Of a DNA stretch of 64,000 nt, positions 1-13,096 are shown piece after piece; the first letter of the stretch is position 1, and the number at the start of each line of letters is the position of its first letter. The notes under the pieces were generated by a model. The model was not told the DNA's origin, ran no database searches, and saw only the letters and a list, made by a program, of their open reading frames with translations. Origin of the DNA: Apostichopus japonicus (Eukaryota > Echinodermata > Holothuroidea > Aspidochirotida > Stichopodidae); contig NC_092574.1 in the NCBI RefSeq assembly GCF_037975245.1, positions 22,314,713 through 22,378,712 on the forward strand, read 5' to 3'. A program made the translations under genes and the position numbers.

Positions 1-45
1 TAGGGATAAGGGTTAGGGATTAGGGTTCGGGATAGGGAACTTCTG
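1..45 (+). repeat. Degenerate telomere-like TTAGGG repeats
   Basis: TAGGGATAAGGGTTAGGG and neighbouring variants form five or so imperfect TTAGGG units at the window edge. This is probably interstitial telomere-like sequence; a true chromosome end is not supported because the units are irregular and unique DNA follows. Confidence 0.5.
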
Positions 46-457
46 ACTTCGTAGCCCTTTGGATCGTAGCCCGTTGGTTCGTCGCTACTTAATACTTCAA
101 CTCCCAATCCACCACTTCTGACTACGTAGCCCGTTGGGTGTCGCCCCAGATCCCCACATTCCCGTTGAATGTCACCCCACATCTTCTGGCTTTACTTTTC
201 TGTACAGAATGACTGCGTAGTCTGTTGGTTCGTCGGCAACATAAACCAAACGGACCAAGTACCCCGTTGGATATCGCCCGTTTTACACTTATATGCATTG
301 TACATTCGAAAAAGGGAAAAATTGTCTAAGTCCAATAGTCCTAACAATTCTATAATAGTGCCATCTACTCAAGCACATTATAAGACTGCGTTGGCCGTTG
401 TTCGTCTCCGTGAAAACCACAATCTCGGATCCAGCGGGGTATTCTGCAGCTACTCCG
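46..457. other. Non-coding stretch with a recurring short motif
   Basis: The motif GTAGCCCGTTGG or close variants recurs about five times (for example near 67, 127, 217 and 260), often followed by TCG-rich sequence. I see no gene. An open frame at 169-558 has no recognisable domain or conservation. Confidence 0.4.
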
Positions 458-1310
458 AGTTATGTCCGAGGGATCAGTTTTATAATGGAATACAAAAGAA
501 TGCAAAATGGGGTTTTAAGGTTAAGGTCTTATTCACCCCCCAAAGAAGCCTAGCCTAGGCCTATGCTATTGTTACTTTGTTATGCTTAAACATAGTAATT
601 CTTAGTATGTTACTGACTCAGAGTCAGATAAAATGCCATATACAAGGACTATATTGTTGTAAGTGGCAGACGTTTAGACATAGAGTTAGAGAGCCATAGG
701 CTACAGTACTGTTGGTTGTACCAGGGAGTTGTAATTCCATAACAACTCCCTGGTTGTACTTCGTGAAATTGGACATTACGCCCTACCTAATAATGCCTAG
801 CTTGGAAATGATAGAGTAGTACTACTACTTATGTACTAGTACATATTTTCAGGAACTTTGGAGCACAACGTAGCCACTGAACCCCGCTGAAGGAAAACGA
901 GTAGAGAAATAACTACTCGAAAGAATACGAAAACCCGCCTCACCATTCCCAACAGCAGATTTACTGTGTATATTGAACAGGCAGAGCAGATGAAAATACA
1001 AGTTATGGTTGATGGTTCCTCATGTCACTTTCAAAAGACGAACCTTTTGATTACTCCCTGGAACGCCAAACGAACGTTTCATCGACGAATATATTTTTCT
1101 GTATAACTCATTTATTTATTTATCTCAAATTGTGTACAGTGGGAAAGGAAGTCTCCTATAAAGTCTTAAAAGACTTAACAAGTAAGGAAAATCCCTGGGA
1201 GAAAAGAAAAATATACAAATATATGTAATACAGTATATACGTAAGGATTAAATATACAGATATAATATCCTAATGATTTTGAGATGGATACGTGAATAGA
1301 TTATATAATA
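458..1310. other. Unit 1 left flank, no gene seen
   Basis: Contains the hairpin at 721-753 and an AT-rich tail that follows the RT fragment on the minus strand, probably the 3' untranslated part of the retrotransposon. No coding signal. Confidence 0.4.
721..753. repeat. Inverted repeat CCAGGGAGTTGT / ACAACTCCCTGG
   Basis: A 12-bp perfect stem with a nine-base loop. The same sequence family recurs at 38472-38504, and in variant form upstream of genes A, B and C (12827, 32291, 47516) and at the SINE end near 2316. Confidence 0.6.
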
Positions 1311-2315
1311 CTAGTACGAGTTAATAAATTCCTTTTTCAAATGTCTGGTGAATGTGGGTTTTGAAGTTATATACTTCAAATTTTTTGATAGATCATTCCA
1401 AATTTGTATTGCTCTATTACGAAGACCAAATATCCCTATGTTACTATGGTAAAAATTGCAATGAGCGTTGTCGGCTTGTTTTGTGTGATGGTTATGTAAG
1501 ACTCGATTACTACAAATGATATAAAGTCCTTAAAAGTGACTGGCAGTAATCCTTTCCATGCTTTGTAAGCAAAGGTAGCAACCTTGACTGTTATAATATC
1601 ACCAAGTTTTAATAAATTTAGGGACTTGAATATTCCACTAGGCACTAGTATGTTCAAGTGGTGGGGCATTAGCAATGTGACGTCTAGTCTTTTTTTTTTG
1701 GGAGAATATTTAGGCGGTCAATGTTAACATTGTATGTACCAGACCAAATAGTTGTACAGTATAGGATAGGTGTGGCAGAACTAATGTTTGATAAAGCATT
1801 CTAAGGACATGCTGTGTGAGGAAATAGTTCAGTTTAGATAATTTACCAGTATTTTTATCTACAGTGTTACATACTGACGAAATATGGTTATTCCAAGAAA
1901 GTTTGCTATCAATATCAATACCAAGAATCTTAGTTTCAGTTACACATTTAATTATTTTACCGTCCATCGTAAATTCCTTATCCCAACGAAATACCGCTCT
2001 TCTACTACTAAAAACAATATACTTAGCCTTATCAATATTAATACTTAATTTGTTTGCTGCGAACCAATTACAAAACTTATCCAGTTCACAAGAGACAGTA
2101 CTTTGGAGTGAATTTACGTTCTTCGAGTGAAAGAAAAGATTGGTGTCATCGGCAAATAAGACTGTATGAGCGATGTTGGAGACATGGCAGATATCATTAA
2201 CGTATATAATAAACAACAAAGGACCTAATACAGAGCCCTGAGGCACACCGCAGACGATTTCACAAAGTCCAGAATTTGAATTCTTGTGTTTGTTTACATG
2301 TAAGCCGGTATGATC
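1311..2315 (-). pseudogene. Non-LTR retrotransposon reverse transcriptase, 5'-truncated (unit 1)
   Basis: Read on the minus strand it encodes the C-terminal half of a LINE-type reverse transcriptase: GVPQGSVLGPLL (fingers/palm motif), the catalytic FADD box in VLFADDTNLFF, a LGIDIDSKLSWNNHI block, LPHLSY, and a C-terminal RNRAIQIWNDLSKNLK segment ending at a stop at 1311-1313. The endonuclease and N-terminal RT motifs are absent, as expected for 5' truncation. There is a frameshift near 1740 (after LPHLSY; copy 3 reads through as CTTIWSGTYN) and another near 1680. It is a dead copy duplicated with the units. The motif order suggests a jockey/CR1-like clade, but I cannot fix the clade. Confidence 0.85.
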
Positions 2316-2450
2316 AGGGAGTAGTTATGGAACAACTAGTGAGTTGAAAAATCCAGAACAGTGAAAAAACTTCCAGCCTCCACCGGGATTCGAACCCCGG
2401 CCTCCGGCTTTATATGCGGGCACCCTAACCACTATAGGCTATGGACGCTG
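2316..2450 (-). mobile_element. tRNA-derived SINE (unit 1)
   Basis: On the minus strand 2440-2375 is tRNA-like: AGCCT/AGGCT acceptor remnants, an A-box-like TATAGTGGTTAGGG, and a perfect B box GGTTCGAATCC. The D and T arms resemble the Asp/Gly/Glu class, but the anticodon stem has a mismatch and the molecule is short (66 nt), so it is not a working tRNA. A tail of about 60 bp ends in CTCCCTGATC at the RT junction. Confidence 0.65.
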
Positions 2451-2671
2451 ATTGTATGTCCAGAGGTTCGAAACCAGTAAGCCTAGGTCGGAATTCCACT
2501 GTAGGCGTCTTCCCCTGTATCGAACAACACTAGTTCTGTCTTGGTGACATATTTGCCTTACTCTAGGGACCAATTAAAATGCTAACCAACTCGAAATCAT
2601 GTGTGATTCCTTAAGCCGGATCTCGAAAGAGATACTTTGAACTGACTTTGTCAATGAAATGGAAGTAAACG

Positions 2672-2673
<2 letters not shown>

Positions 2674-2760
<87 letters not shown>
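2674..2760. repeat. (TA)n microsatellite, unit 1
   Basis: About 85 bp of TA dinucleotides with rare TG interruptions. The same site in unit 2 (20829-20842) is very short, and in unit 3 it hosts a probable solo LTR. Confidence 0.9.
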
Positions 2761-2764
<4 letters not shown>

Positions 2765-3882
2765 TTATTTATTGGTTGGCGCGCAGCGTACAAGAAAATT
2801 TCTGGTTTCGATACCCCCATAGATCACCGGAAATGGCACATCTCGGGCTTGAAAATGACCAACCAGATGCCTGAGAACCAAGTATTTCCCAAAAGTTTTT
2901 TACCCATCCATATCCTTTTGGAAGATTGTCACCAGTCACACATCATGGTCGACCTCATCGCATCTCCTGCATTAAACTCCGTTGAAGGAAATAGAAAAAA
3001 TACCAGATATTTCCGAAACCGAGCACTATATACACATGGACAGTTTGGAGGCTGTTCCTCCTGGAACGCCATTTTCATGCTCACTGATATGATGTGATAT
3101 CTTCTGTTTTGCTTTACAAATTCGAATAATTGATATGAGACTGAAATAATGAACTTTTATCTGTTTATTGGCAATGCCCCACATTCTTTTGATATCGAAA
3201 GACGCACAGTTTTAATTTAATTACACAAGGTGATGGCTTCGATTTTCTATTTGCCTTCAGTTTAGAGAAGACCTTGGGGTTTTCATCCCTAGATATCGCT
3301 AGATATTGCTATATGTCCATACAGTACAGTGTCTTTGGGATTTCTTGGGATTTTGCGGGGCCTGATTTTGGGAAATTGCAAAATCGGGATTGGTCACACT
3401 CCATTTAGGTCAGTGCACGACCTCTAAACGTCACTAAAACACAACCCGATCACTTGTTATCGATGAAGTGGTGTGTTGCCGGATTTTGTCAAAGTCTTGG
3501 TACTACGGTTTAAGTGTAGTTTCGTAACTCATCGATAAGCGATTAGAGGGGTGGGCGTAGGATTGTGGGACGCGCGTTTTCATGCAGATGGGAACAATCT
3601 CAGGAAGTGATGGGTACGTCCGCCCCTCCCCGGCAATTATACGCCCTTGGATCAACTACATGATATTCACAGGAAATGTTCTAAATTCTCAAATCGCATT
3701 GCGGAATTTAATTTTTAGATTCATTGTTTGAGTTACGGTACTAGGTTTGGGGTAACAATTAGCATTCAAGTCGGGGTGTATAACATTTTATCTCTGGATG
3801 ACAGTGTTGCACCGAACGACATATGTCTAGTGCGGTTCGCATATAGAAATGCGTCATGTTCCCCGATGACTCGGTCGAGTTC

Positions 3883-5536
<1,654 letters not shown>

Positions 5537-5541
5537 TTAAC

Positions 5542-7447
5542 CAGGGGCGTATCCAGGATTTTCTAACACGGGGGGCGCGAATTACTATCTAAGCGGAGCG
5601 CCACCATCGGTTGGCGCACAGCGTACAAGAAAATTTCTGGTTTTGATACCCCCCAGATCACCGGAAATGGCACTTCTCGGGCTTGTAAATAAATGACCGA
5701 CCAGATGTACACTTTTGCCTGAGAACCAAGTATTTCCCAATATTTTTTTCCATCTATAACCTTTTTGAAGATTGTCACCAGTCACACATCATGTTCGACC
5801 TCATCGCATCTCCTGTGGATCATTGCTTTTGTAGGTAATACTACGTAACGGCCCACAATACCCGACAGCCCCACTTTTCAAGGTTTTCAGCCCATTATTT
5901 GCTCAGAATTTGAAAATTCACATTTCTCGTGAATAAACACACTTCAAAACATACCCATAATGTTGCAAAAAATGCCATCTATGGACAACCAATATAGAAA
6001 AACCACCTTGAACCCCTAACAGACCGGTCAAAATTACACGAGTAGAGGGAAGTATGATGAACAATGGTGGTCAGGAAATTTTCGAAAATTCAGACACAGT
6101 TAATTTATTGGTGTAGAAATATTAAACCCTCTTATAACGGCTATTATAAAACTTAGTTGAATGAAATGAAAAAAAGCAGATATTTCCGAAACCGAACACT
6201 ACACACATAGGCGTATCAGGCGGGGGGGGGGGGGCTCCTACTGAAAGAAAAATAAATTGCTAAAGGAAATGAATAGTTTAAAAAATATCTCCTTGATAAT
6301 TAAAATAAAGTTCTAAGCTTGGCCGACTAATTCGCCATTACTAATGTAAAAGAGAGTTTGACATAATTGGACCTGCATGCTTTTTCTCCATCTACATAAG
6401 ACATTTGGTTGTTTACATTAGCATCCCGCGGTATACTGCGCAATTTCCACGGACCGTATGGTACACGATGGCATGCGATGTAATAACCGATGCTTGCTTA
6501 TATGATATTGACATTAATATGTTGAACGCGCGCTTCGCGCGCGAAAAATTTAGGTTGTATTTTTCGGGCAAGTCGTTACAGAACCCCAAATCAAATTGGG
6601 TTCCTATGACTACACACATCGACAGTTTTGAGGCTGTTCATCCTGGAACTGCCATTTTCATGCTCACTGATATGATGTGATATCTGATGTTTGCTTTACA
6701 AATTCGAACAGGCGCGTAGCGAATAATTTGACAAGGGAGGGCGAAGCCTGTAGGCAAACTATCTCAGCGTAGCGCCACCTTGAGTTGGCGCGAAGCGTAC
6801 AAGAAAATTTTGGCCGAAAATGCCTCCCAGATCGCTGGAAATGACACTTCCCAGGCCTTGTAAGTTGCATCTAAGCATTTTCTATTTTGAAATGACTAGC
6901 GATATCATAAAAAAAATATGCTCGGGGGGGGGGGGCGCGGTCGCCCCCTTCCCGAAATGCGTCATGTTCCCCGACGACTCGGTCGAGTTCGAGACCAGCC
7001 ACAGTTAATTGGTTTCATAGCACAATTGTTTAAGGTGTCCATACACACACACGCGTTATGATAGACCATATATAGTACATATATATAGTACATACATTAG
7101 TGAGAGAGGAAAAATTGGAAACCTCAAAAATGGAGATGTCGGTGTAAGGGAAAGGGTGAGGCGCACGCCCCTTCCGAAGTCCTCGATCCGTCACTGGCTA
7201 CCCGGTCATGTGTATATAATAGGGATCAGCGCTGTAATGATGTCACTGTTCCTCTCTCTATCCTGTGTCTTGGCGTTTTTTTTCGAATCCCTCCTTTTCT
7301 CTCCTTCTTCTTTTTCTTTTCCCTTTCTTCCTCTCCTCCTCCTCTTTTTTCCCCTCTTTTTTTCCCTTTTTTCTTCTCTTTTTTTTTCTCTTCTCTTTTT
7401 CTTACCCGGGGGGCGCGCGCCCCCAACGCCCCCTGGATACGCGCCTG
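5542..7447. mobile_element. TIR transposon with CAGGGGCGTATCCAGG ends (unit 1, complete)
   Basis: The left end CAGGGGCGTATCCAGG and right end CCTGGATACGCGCCTG are inverted copies. Flanks TTAAC (5537-5541) and TTAAT (7448-7452) look like a 5-bp target duplication with one change. There is no transposase ORF, so it is non-autonomous. It contains a G15 run near 6220, a CGCGCGCTTCGCGCGCG hairpin near 6530, and a homopyrimidine tract at 7280-7410. A second left-end-like block starts at 6709, suggesting nested insertion. Confidence 0.7.
7280..7410. repeat. Homopyrimidine (C/T) tract
   Basis: About 130 bp almost purely C and T on the plus strand inside the TIR element. It is also at 30630-30750 and, in inverted form as purines, at 61855-61975. 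It explains several low-complexity open frames there. Confidence 0.85.
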
Positions 7448-8049
7448 TTAATCGTCTCCTTTATGATATCAAACATAATACAGAATAATACGTATAAACA
7501 ACTGTACAATATAGGACTATATAAACACACTTCTTTTCTTCCAAATGAACATATTTTGTGTGATTTCAGTGATGAAATGAACATGTATAAAAGTTGCATG
7601 TAAGGTGTTTAAATTGAGACGTAATACTTTAAATTGATATTAGCGTCCACTTTACTTGTCACAAGACTCCATTGCTATAGATTTCTATAGATTATCCTTA
7701 AATAAACTATCGAATTTCTTAAAACAAACTGTTACAAACATAAACGAACAGTATTTTTACGCACAACGTCTACTTCCTCTTAAATTAATTCCCACTAAGA
7801 CAGCAACATTGACTACAGAATTAAGATTACATGCGTAACCAAACTCAGTTCTTTTCAAAACAGTGATTTTTTTTGGAAAGAATGTATAGGAATATAACGC
7901 GGCTTGTAAGATATGTATGTTTTCAGAATCCTCCAGTCCAATTTTGAACATGAACAATTCTATGGATTCTATTCTCGAGGCCGAGAATGGCATTAAACAA
8001 TAGACAGGAAAATTTTCTCTTGCTCTTTGTAAGCTTTAATTTATAAATT
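7448..8049. other. Non-coding stretch, unit 1
   Basis: AT-rich sequence between the TIR element and the minisatellite; no gene or RNA recognised. Confidence 0.4.
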
Positions 8050-8262
8050 CTTTCCTCTCTGAAGTTCTCTTTACTACACTCCTTCCTCTCTAAAGATCTC
8101 TTCACTACTCTCTTTACTCTCTGAAGGTATCTTTTCTACTCTCCTTCCTCTCTGAAGGTATCTTCTCTACTCTCCTTCCTCTCTGAAGGTATCTTTTCTA
8201 CTCTCCTTCCTCTATGAAGGTATATGTTTTACTCTCCTTCCTCTAGCTCTGAAGGTATCTTT
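8050..8262. repeat. 31-bp minisatellite, about 7 copies (unit 1)
   Basis: Repeats of CTCTGAAGGTATCTTTTCTA with CTCTCCTTC linkers and a period close to 31 bp. The unit 2 locus has about twice as many copies and unit 3 has lost it. Confidence 0.85.
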
Positions 8263-8479
8263 TCTACTGCTAGACACACCCTAAAGTCTAAAAGATTGCC
8301 TACTTCTACTGTTCTCATTAAACTTATTAAAATTCCAACCTCTAACCCACGGCTGGACGAAACCCTCCTCTCACTTGACCCACATGACCCCACCTGCCAG
8401 GCTTCAGTACACGCCTGTAGCAGTACTCCAGCAATATCCTCAAGATAAGCCCAAAATGGAATATATCTCTACACCAATT

Positions 8480-11400
8480 TAGGCCATCAGCTGAAACTCA
8501 AAAAGAGGCTGTAAAATCAGTTTCGTTCCAACAACACTGGGTCTAGATTTTTAAAGCATTTTTGGGTAGTTCAATGCATCACAGACATTATATCAAAAGT
8601 TCTCCAAAAAATTTCCTGCAGTATTGTCGTAACGCACCCTCGAAATTGGGTATGTTATATAGACATTAAGTGCTACGATGCTATGTATTAGGAACACATG
8701 TGCTAACGTTAGATTTGGTACAGTGGTGCATACATACCACTCTTTTCTTATATGTTTAATTACGACTGATATATTTTTTTTGTATAATAGTTGGGTCAGG
8801 GTTACAAGAATGGTGGAAGAGGATTCTGGTCTAAGGGTCTGTGAGGGTTGTTTTCAGGCATTACAAGTTGTGCCCCCCCCCCCTCCATTTTCGCCAAAAT
8901 GGTAAAAAATCACATTCTCAACTTTGAAATATGAAATACAATTTTTGCACATTATAACTTATGAGTTTTAATTATAAAAATGTACCACTTTTAATAAACT
9001 CTGATATAATGCTTTGTAATAAATCAAATATTTTTAGATTTTCCCCCTATGTTATGAATGCATTTCGTCTGTGCATGTATGCGTAAATATACACATATAA
9101 TGAAAAGTTCCTCTCCATAATTGTTACACTCCCCATCCAAACTGTTTTACACATGTGACCCCCTCCCCCTCTACTTTACATGTAGCTAAATCTCTAGTTA
9201 CAGTGAGATGTGCCAATGCCCCAGGACCAGTGAGCTATTTCTTTTGTATAAATCAATATATAAGTTGGCACACTAAGACATCATGGCACATCGTAGATGT
9301 GAAATAAAGTTAGTCAGTATATATCCGTTACCTTAGTACTCTTTCTACAGTCTTCTGCAAAACTAGGTACTTTCTCCATGTTACGGAAACGGCATGTTTA
9401 TAATTCGTATTCCTGCAAAAAGTGTTTCCAAGGGAGTTAACGTATAAAAGAAAAGATCGACAAGGTTTCGAATGGTATTTTGAATGATAATAGTTCTATA
9501 TTCTACAAATAATATGAATAATAAAGGTGAATGGTACAAATAAGTGAATAACGAAGACAGTTAACTTAAGCCCCAGATAGAAAGAAATAATGTATCTATT
9601 AAGACTGGGTCGATACACTCAATGGTGTAGTAGAGCTGGGCCTTTGCGATGATTCAAGATACAGGTTCTTCATCTAAAGGCGCGGCGCAGAATTAATAAG
9701 TGATTAAAAGTTCATCCAAGGACAGTTGTACTAGTTATAACAGGATCCACTTCAATTCACTGCATGGAAGTCAGATATGGTATGGAAAAGGGAAAGTCTA
9801 TTCCGTAGTAGAGGTGAAGATAATTAGATGAAATAAAAGTCACTAAAGACTTGAATATCCTTCAGTCAAAACTTGAACAGATGCACAAAACGTGTTAACA
9901 ATATGAATAAAACAGGTAACGAAATGTTACGGCAAAACAATAAAGAACTGTGATATTGGAACAGGGTCAGGGGCGATGGTTCCCCAACAACAGTATATAA
10001 ACCTCTGACTGGTTTCAGGACGCGGTATTTGCGTCATCGTCATCAGTAAATGTAGTTGTGAATATGCAAGAGGTAAAGCATGCCCATAACACCCTCCTCC
10101 CCCTCCCCTCTCAGCAAAAAAAGTGTGATTTGAAGAAAATGTGGATATTTATCATAAGGTGTCTGGTAGGTAGGGTAAGCTACGTAAAACTACTAATTGC
10201 TAAAATGAATATATGAATAAGATCATGTCTTCTGGTTCCTTTAAACTCTGGGGAACAAAATAATGACAACATGACTTTTAAAAAAGTTTAACCTCTTCAC
10301 AAACTTCAAACTTGATTAAAATTTCAGACTAAGATATCAAGATTTAACACCATCACAGTTCATCCTCCAAATCATCTTCCCCTGCATCAACAATCTCAAC
10401 ATCTTCTTGGAAGTTGCTGCAATTTCTATATTTACATAGGTCTGTACACGGTAGTTGTGCATTCATTCAGGAACATCTTCCTTTAAGACATTTGCCGACT
10501 CTACAGCTACTGCTGACACACTGAAGCAAAACATCTGGGTCAGGTGGCTTCGTCATCCAAGTGATTATAAGGTCATCATTTTCAAGTTTCCATCCATGTC
10601 AGTCTGGTGAGAGTGCATCAATCCTTTGCTGCAATGCCCAACTGTGAATAGCAGCCTGGTTGGTGCAGCGCTTAACATGCTGGATCAGAGCATCTTTTGT
10701 TGGTGGTAAACTCTGCTCTGAGGAGGAGATGAACAGAACACCTTGTACCATGAAATTGGATATTTTTGAGTCTCACATTTTATGATGGGGTACCAATATA
10801 ATTACAATTCAGCTAGAAATATGTTGCAAATTACTTTAATAATTTCAATGGAAAGATTAACCTGATATTGCATCTCAAAGCATTTAGAGAATTTTTTAAT
10901 TTTCCTTGGGGGAGGACCCCCATATTCCAAAAGTCCTAGATCCACCCCTGAACACTCAATGAACCACACATTGAAGAGAGTACTTTACCTTTCAAGATCT
11001 GTATGTCTTCCTTGTCAAGAATTGTATCTAGTTTCTTCAACATAGAGAGTGGTACCTCACTTCAATGGCAACACGGTCTTTTCCTCTAATATTCATAAAA
11101 TCTGGGCTCATCTTTTTTCCGCTCTGCTGCTTGTCAAAGCAATACTTTAATAAAATGAAATAAAAAAAGCAAATTGTTTTGCATTTTCTGTTGATCAAAA
11201 TGTAAGTTTGAACAAATAAGAACTAAGACAATTTTATTTATATACCATGTGATCTGCTCATCTTCTATGGACAAACAAAGACACATTCAAATTTTGCAAA
11301 CCAGTGTCATGCAAAAAAGAATTAAAACAGGCTTTTTTTGACAGTACAGTACATTATCTCTTAATGTTATGGTTTAAATTATACAATGGTAGATTATATC

Positions 11401-12609
11401 TGTTACTAATAATAAAGGAGACAGATACTTGTTCATTTTGGTAAAGCTAGACAGGCTGACCATAAGACCTTGCAAACCTAACCTTATTGCACCTTTGTTA
11501 CACTTATTTTTCTAACTAATATAATATCTCTATCATTCAAATCAAGGGCCACAGTAAGAAAACTATGAAGCCTGTATTTAACACTTAGGCTAGTGCCCCA
11601 GATGGAGAATTTGAAACAAATTTCCGTTCCTACCACCTTATAACAAAACAAATCAGATGACCATGCCACTAATTATATTATGTTCAGGTCCAACACTGTG
11701 CCCTTTGACTTGGATTCTATCCCTCAAGAGCTACTGATCTTGCATTATGCAACTTCTCTTAACACTTCAACTATGCCACAGAAGTACAAGTAGAGTCGTG
11801 TAGTATGCTTAGGCTTACCTCCATCGAAAGTCTCTGCCTGCTGCAGCTTGTCCTGCACCCGTTTGCAACGCCGAGTAATGTATTGTTTCTTTTCCCACAT
11901 ATAATAAATTGAACAGGCAATACACCAGAGCTTCTGCTTGGTTTCCTCGATCTTTTCCGTCAATTCTTCGTTTAAAATCATATAGGGTCTCCTCTGGTAC
12001 TGTCCGTTTTCTTGCAGCAATGTGCTTGCTATCAATGAACCGCCTGTAACACTTATCGTGGAACCCCATCATACTATGCTCTTGAACACACGCTTGATCG
12101 TAGTAGGCCATGGAGTAATCAGTAGTACGGCGATATCACTGTCTCCGCCGCTGAGATTAAGCCAATCTTTAGCGCAGGAAGTAACTTTAGTACATCGTTT
12201 ATTCGTTAGTGCCTTGACTGCTTCAAATTTTACAGATTCAATGTGCACTGAGCACTGTAGATTTCCGTGTGTCGGAGACTGACTAGCGCCCGTGGGAGCC
12301 GCCATGTTTGTTGTTTTCTACAAAGATTGCACACAGAACTCATGGCTCATTGGACAATTCATATCACATGGTACAGATATCTCACTGGCGCACAACTTTT
12401 GAACGTAAAACGGCAGGTTTCTTAACATACGCAATAAAAAATATAGTTCAATCTTTCGAGCGGAATTGCAAAAAAACTGCAGGAAAGTACATGGAGAACT
12501 TTTGGATCATTAATCTTAGTTAATTTATGTATTCAATGCTGTAGAGAAATTTAAGACCCGCAGTTAGTGGAACGAAACAAGCGAATTTCGACCTTCAGCT
12601 GATGGCCTT
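8480..12609. mobile_element. 4.1-kb TIR transposon inserted in unit 1
   Basis: Terminal inverted repeats GGCCATCAGCTGAA (8482-8495) and TTCAGCTGATGGCC (12594-12607) match perfectly over 14 bp. Unit 2 at about 32035 preserves the empty site ACCAATTCCCAC. Comparison implies a short duplication, ATT or TT, although the immediate flanks also read TTA. It carries a decayed gene (10353-12305). No transposase motif was found; a PIF/Harbinger-like family is possible from the short duplication but unproven. Confidence 0.75.
10353..12305 (-). pseudogene. Decayed transposon-borne gene with Cys-rich C-terminus
   Basis: The minus-strand first exon starts at ATG 12305 (MAAPTGASQ) and includes WLNLSGGDSDIA, then after a frameshift GFHDKCYRRFIDSKHIAARKR. 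The last exon (10353-10717, after a CTCCTCAG acceptor) encodes LPPTKDALIQHVKR, then WMTKPPDPDVL, CVSSSCRVGKCLKGRCS and LPCTDLCKYRNCSN, ending in an acidic tail. This layout (N-terminal GFH..CYRRF block, LPPTKDAL.QH.KR, C-terminal Cys cluster) is one I recognise from multi-copy uncharacterised invertebrate proteins. In-frame TGA codons at 10599-10601 and 10467-10469, plus the frameshift, show it is dead. The middle region (about 10750-11800) was not resolved into exons. Confidence 0.6.
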
Positions 12610-12960
12610 ATTCCCACACAAGAAACTGGTTCACTTTTAAAGGGTAAAACTGTATACTGTAAGAGTCCCCTGCCCGGAGGCCTGCAAAGGGGTAACAAAA
12701 AAATGATTGTAAGATTGTACTTTACTTTCGCCTGTCCAGATTCAACTATCACTAAAGCTCCACTAGTCAACAATTATGAAATCCTTCCATTCACCGAGTA
12801 GGCACAATATAGCTTTCAGCCAAAGCGAGTTGTTATGGAACAACTCCCTGGATATAGGCCAGGTATTGCTTTATCTTTATCTACACAAGGCTGCACAAAA
12901 AGAAATTTGGCAATAATATACGTTATAATGCCAACAATCGCTTCATGCGTTGTTGTATGC
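12610..12960. other. Gene A upstream region with hairpin
   Basis: No gene. It contains the inverted repeat GAGTTGTT-ATGG-AACAACTC at 12827-12846, about 250 bp before the start codon. Equivalent hairpins lie before genes B (32291-32319) and C (about 47516-47535), but not D. Confidence 0.5.
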
Positions 12961-12966
12961 GTCTAA

Positions 12967-13040
12967 CCAATAATTAACCGGCTCTGGTTGGTCAAGCTCC
13001 ACCCAAAGTTTGATTCTACACGGTGTACTGGTCTATAAAA
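12967..13040 (+). promoter_or_regulatory. Core promoter of copy A: CCAAT (12967-12971) and TATAAAA (13034-13040)
   Basis: TATAAAA lies 63 bp before the ATG. A CCAAT box, a reverse CCAAT (TTGGT) and a CACCC motif lie between -67 and -30 relative to the TATA. Copy A has four extra bases between CCAAT and TATA compared with the other copies. The spacing predicts transcription starting around 13064. The same arrangement occurs in all four copies. Confidence 0.7.
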
Positions 13041-13096
13041 GATCGGTGGGCCCTGCCCGAAACATCGTTAATCCGGACTAACTTGAACCTGCCAGT

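Noticed and set aside
169-558. 129-codon frame at the left edge
   Set aside because: No domain; it crosses the boundary of duplication unit 1 near 458 and the part beyond is not kept open in units 2 and 3.
2375-2440. Functional tRNA gene
   Set aside because: Only 66 nt, mismatched anticodon stem and incomplete acceptor stem, and fused to a SINE tail.
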